In this document: positions 42,501 to 42,999 of the stretch, piece by piece
How positions within the stretch are numbered: position 1 is the first letter of the stretch
Layout: each line of letters starts with the position of its first letter
Assembly (NCBI GenBank): GCA_019637685.1
Contig: JAHBVF010000046.1
Location: 1-42,999 of the forward strand
Reading direction: 5' to 3'
DNA: 42,999 bases
DNA from: Caldilineaceae bacterium
Lineage (GTDB): Bacteria; Chloroflexota; Anaerolineae; Caldilineales; Caldilineaceae
Notes under the pieces: model-generated
The model's database searches: none
Seen by the model: only the letters and a program-made list of their open reading frames with translations
What the model was told of the DNA's origin: nothing
Made by a program: the position numbers and the translations under genes

Positions 42501-42851
42501 CTTCAGGAACGACGTTGGCTCAGTGAACGTGCAGATGATCCCTCCCAAACAGAGATCGACCAGCTAGAAGATGCATTGGCGCACGCGGTCATGCATATCC
42601 TCTATTACGCGGCTCGAGTCCCAGGCAACGTGCGTGCAGTGCGTCGTTCTCGCCAAATCGCCTACGATGTACTGAAGCCGCTTAACGGCGCAACCCTCGA
42701 ACGCTTCCATACAAAGGGAGCACAGCTTTTTCCGGCAGAGGAACGCGACGCCTGGAAGCCCGCCGCGGAACTGCTGCGCAAGCATCTGGAAGAAAACTTC
42801 GGTATCGGTGAATTCACTTTAGACGAATTTGGCCCACAGGGGGCGCAATGA
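39555..42851 (+). CDS. Large STAND NTPase with TPR-like C-terminal half
   Basis: A 1,098-aa soluble protein. The N-terminus has LAGRREEQEKLRSAV, then Walker A IAGDGGMGKTRLL (K55, T56), Walker B-like RLVVRLDTAE, a sensor-like VVAGRRREAPEL and the GxP-type motif TGGSPIALAIALQL, followed by a winged-helix-like region (about 335-420). Residues from about 560 to the end are a helical repeat solenoid with TPR-like units (ARSLNDKAYALALVGDSLQAEAAV, then GLSLNTYGIVLMMNE), probably the sensor or scaffold. AAGGAGG precedes the ATG inside the upstream gene, and the two overlap by 8 nt. The next gene overlaps by 4 nt. Its function is likely signal recognition and assembly; no effector domain is present in it. 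Confidence 0.85.
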   Translation: MAERYPTHPLFTLRTSALAGRREEQEKLRSAVRALPNAGDETCLFYIAGDGGMGKTRLLEWMKEELFTESTRKPSRLLCTDIIDFYSSHVRIALDLVEAIAEDVRAGFGEDDTSDEIFTEFDNLRQRFRSQRNAGVPGDIRQQVMTAFDAAWRRLAEKGWRLVVRLDTAELLRFHDDPVRKRFDAPLPVATAWGWLRNKIEKNELPGVLFVVAGRRREAPELYAELRRLAGVPERMLDLSGFSRQGVGEYIEHLSRTLHEKGHPDKTQALSQAEGFDDALVEVFHRLTGGSPIALAIALQLYLDRTPPKLMVLIDRLLEGEAEPPDKNAIVREALVDALGDYAFGQDASIIVRYMALARRGLTPERFRAVWTGNYQFEHLDEDFAQLQRQIFVKTRPDDSLVLHDEIADWLERGFYSIAQPEAREVFGRLATVYDREIDELERTIGRLNERTNISDEEIDEKEGIHWIEQIPERSEDERKLFIAREQRRHLAADRMSYALRWNPAEGYKHYYELAEEIFSTGLREYEAHIRAVFLEWWEAQSNDTAISDRQDTATSVGVTPELIEADFALRSVQRAYTEAKPQVQRLRETLALAQSMLNDHQFRIPPFARALLEIYIHLCRGQLEGEATLEEMRTAFTHSLTVLEEAKRSHGDWDTDLRGWLIHAARAFGYYAYGFIERTRGHYGRAARWYTASLKPYRDLKFEVSQARSLNDKAYALALVGDSLQAEAAVTDALSLRQRLGYGYPIGLSLNTYGIVLMMNERPVSAEYQCERALEIFRRVGSPYGQMLAHRALSEAYRRDAERLPMARDHYLRHLESALQESEQAYTIASNLLERPSSLLADILDEYGCVYRDLAHFCWENPEECKDKHNAEESCQRAERLLQESIQALEGINTSERRVDSAVNLAYLYYWRIDSAQEIQSESDRRRQIVAWLDEADTRLQKAIAYAPEEYRNPGHERHQRYDPSNYWTHLSKAWSLAALILQERRWLSERADDPSQTEIDQLEDALAHAVMHILYYAARVPGNVRAVRRSRQIAYDVLKPLNGATLERFHTKGAQLFPAEERDAWKPAAELLRKHLEENFGIGEFTLDEFGPQGAQ

Positions 42852-42999
42852 CCCAGACAAACAGGCGTTTTCCAATTCCATTAGATATAGAATGGCTATC
42901 ATATCCGCGGCCTTCTGGCCCTCAACCGCGCAGTGGTCGCACAGCAAAGAGACAGCAGCGGAAGTTGTGGACAACTCGTATCCCTGCTAGTCCGCTGGT
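42848..42999 (+). CDS. Start of a further operon gene (partial)
   Basis: An ATG at 42848 overlaps the TPR-STAND stop by 4 nt (ATGA), and the frame stays open to the window end (50 codons). It begins MTQTNRRFPIPLDIEWL, and about residues 20-40 are rich in Arg, Pro and Lys. Nothing allows a function call, but the overlap places it in the same operon. Confidence 0.6.
   Translation, partial: MTQTNRRFPIPLDIEWLSYPRPSGPQPRSGRTAKRQQRKLWTTRIPASPL

Overview
This 43 kb window looks like chromosomal DNA of a GC-rich bacterium, most likely a filamentous or environmental Chloroflexota (Anaerolineae/Caldilineae type). This is inferred from gene content and style: a sigma factor fused to a bifunctional-nuclease (DUF151) domain, secreted proteins with long Thr-Pro linkers, a giant CARDB-repeat subtilase, and short-period degenerate intergenic repeats. 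No rRNA or tRNA gene and no CRISPR array was recognised.

Layout. (1) 1-8.1 kb, housekeeping: 5' part of recN (minus strand, cut by the window edge), tatA with a strong promoter and terminator, a GT39-like membrane glycosyltransferase, an acyl-CoA dehydrogenase (minus), a stand-alone methylmalonyl-CoA-mutase-type B12-binding domain followed by meaB, and xylB. (2) 8.1-11.2 kb, an AT-richer accessory island: small doubtful ORFs and a two-gene restriction-modification module on the minus strand (C5-cytosine methyltransferase overlapping a DUF4928-like putative endonuclease). (3) 11.4-30.5 kb, an exported-protein region: a 2,544-aa subtilase with about 15 CARDB repeats, an HD phosphohydrolase, a second subtilase, a minus-strand operon (small protein, ABC/AAA-type ATPase, GT39-like glycosyltransferase), a third subtilase with an SdrD B-like tail, a double LysM protein and a PA14 x2 lipoprotein. 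(4) 30.6-32.9 kb: the sigma-70/BFN fusion, overlapping tail-to-tail with homoserine dehydrogenase. (5) 32.9 kb to the window end, all plus strand: five successive P-loop NTPase genes and the start of a sixth gene. They are a membrane-anchored two-TM NTPase, an NTPase with a C-terminal winged helix, an NPF-motif NTPase, an NB-ARC-like STAND NTPase, and a large STAND NTPase with a TPR-like C-terminal half.

The last block is the best candidate for an undescribed system. Its genes are tightly packed (gaps of 28, 85, -8 and -4 nt, with one 359-nt gap carrying a terminator- or attenuator-like hairpin). They share no recognisable housekeeping role and resemble the NTP-dependent signalling or conflict STAND modules known from multicellular bacteria. 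No effector domain is visible inside the window; the gene starting at 42848 and whatever follows may supply it. The sigma-BFN fusion, which carries a strong internal Shine-Dalgarno and ATG exactly at the BFN domain, is a second feature of interest.
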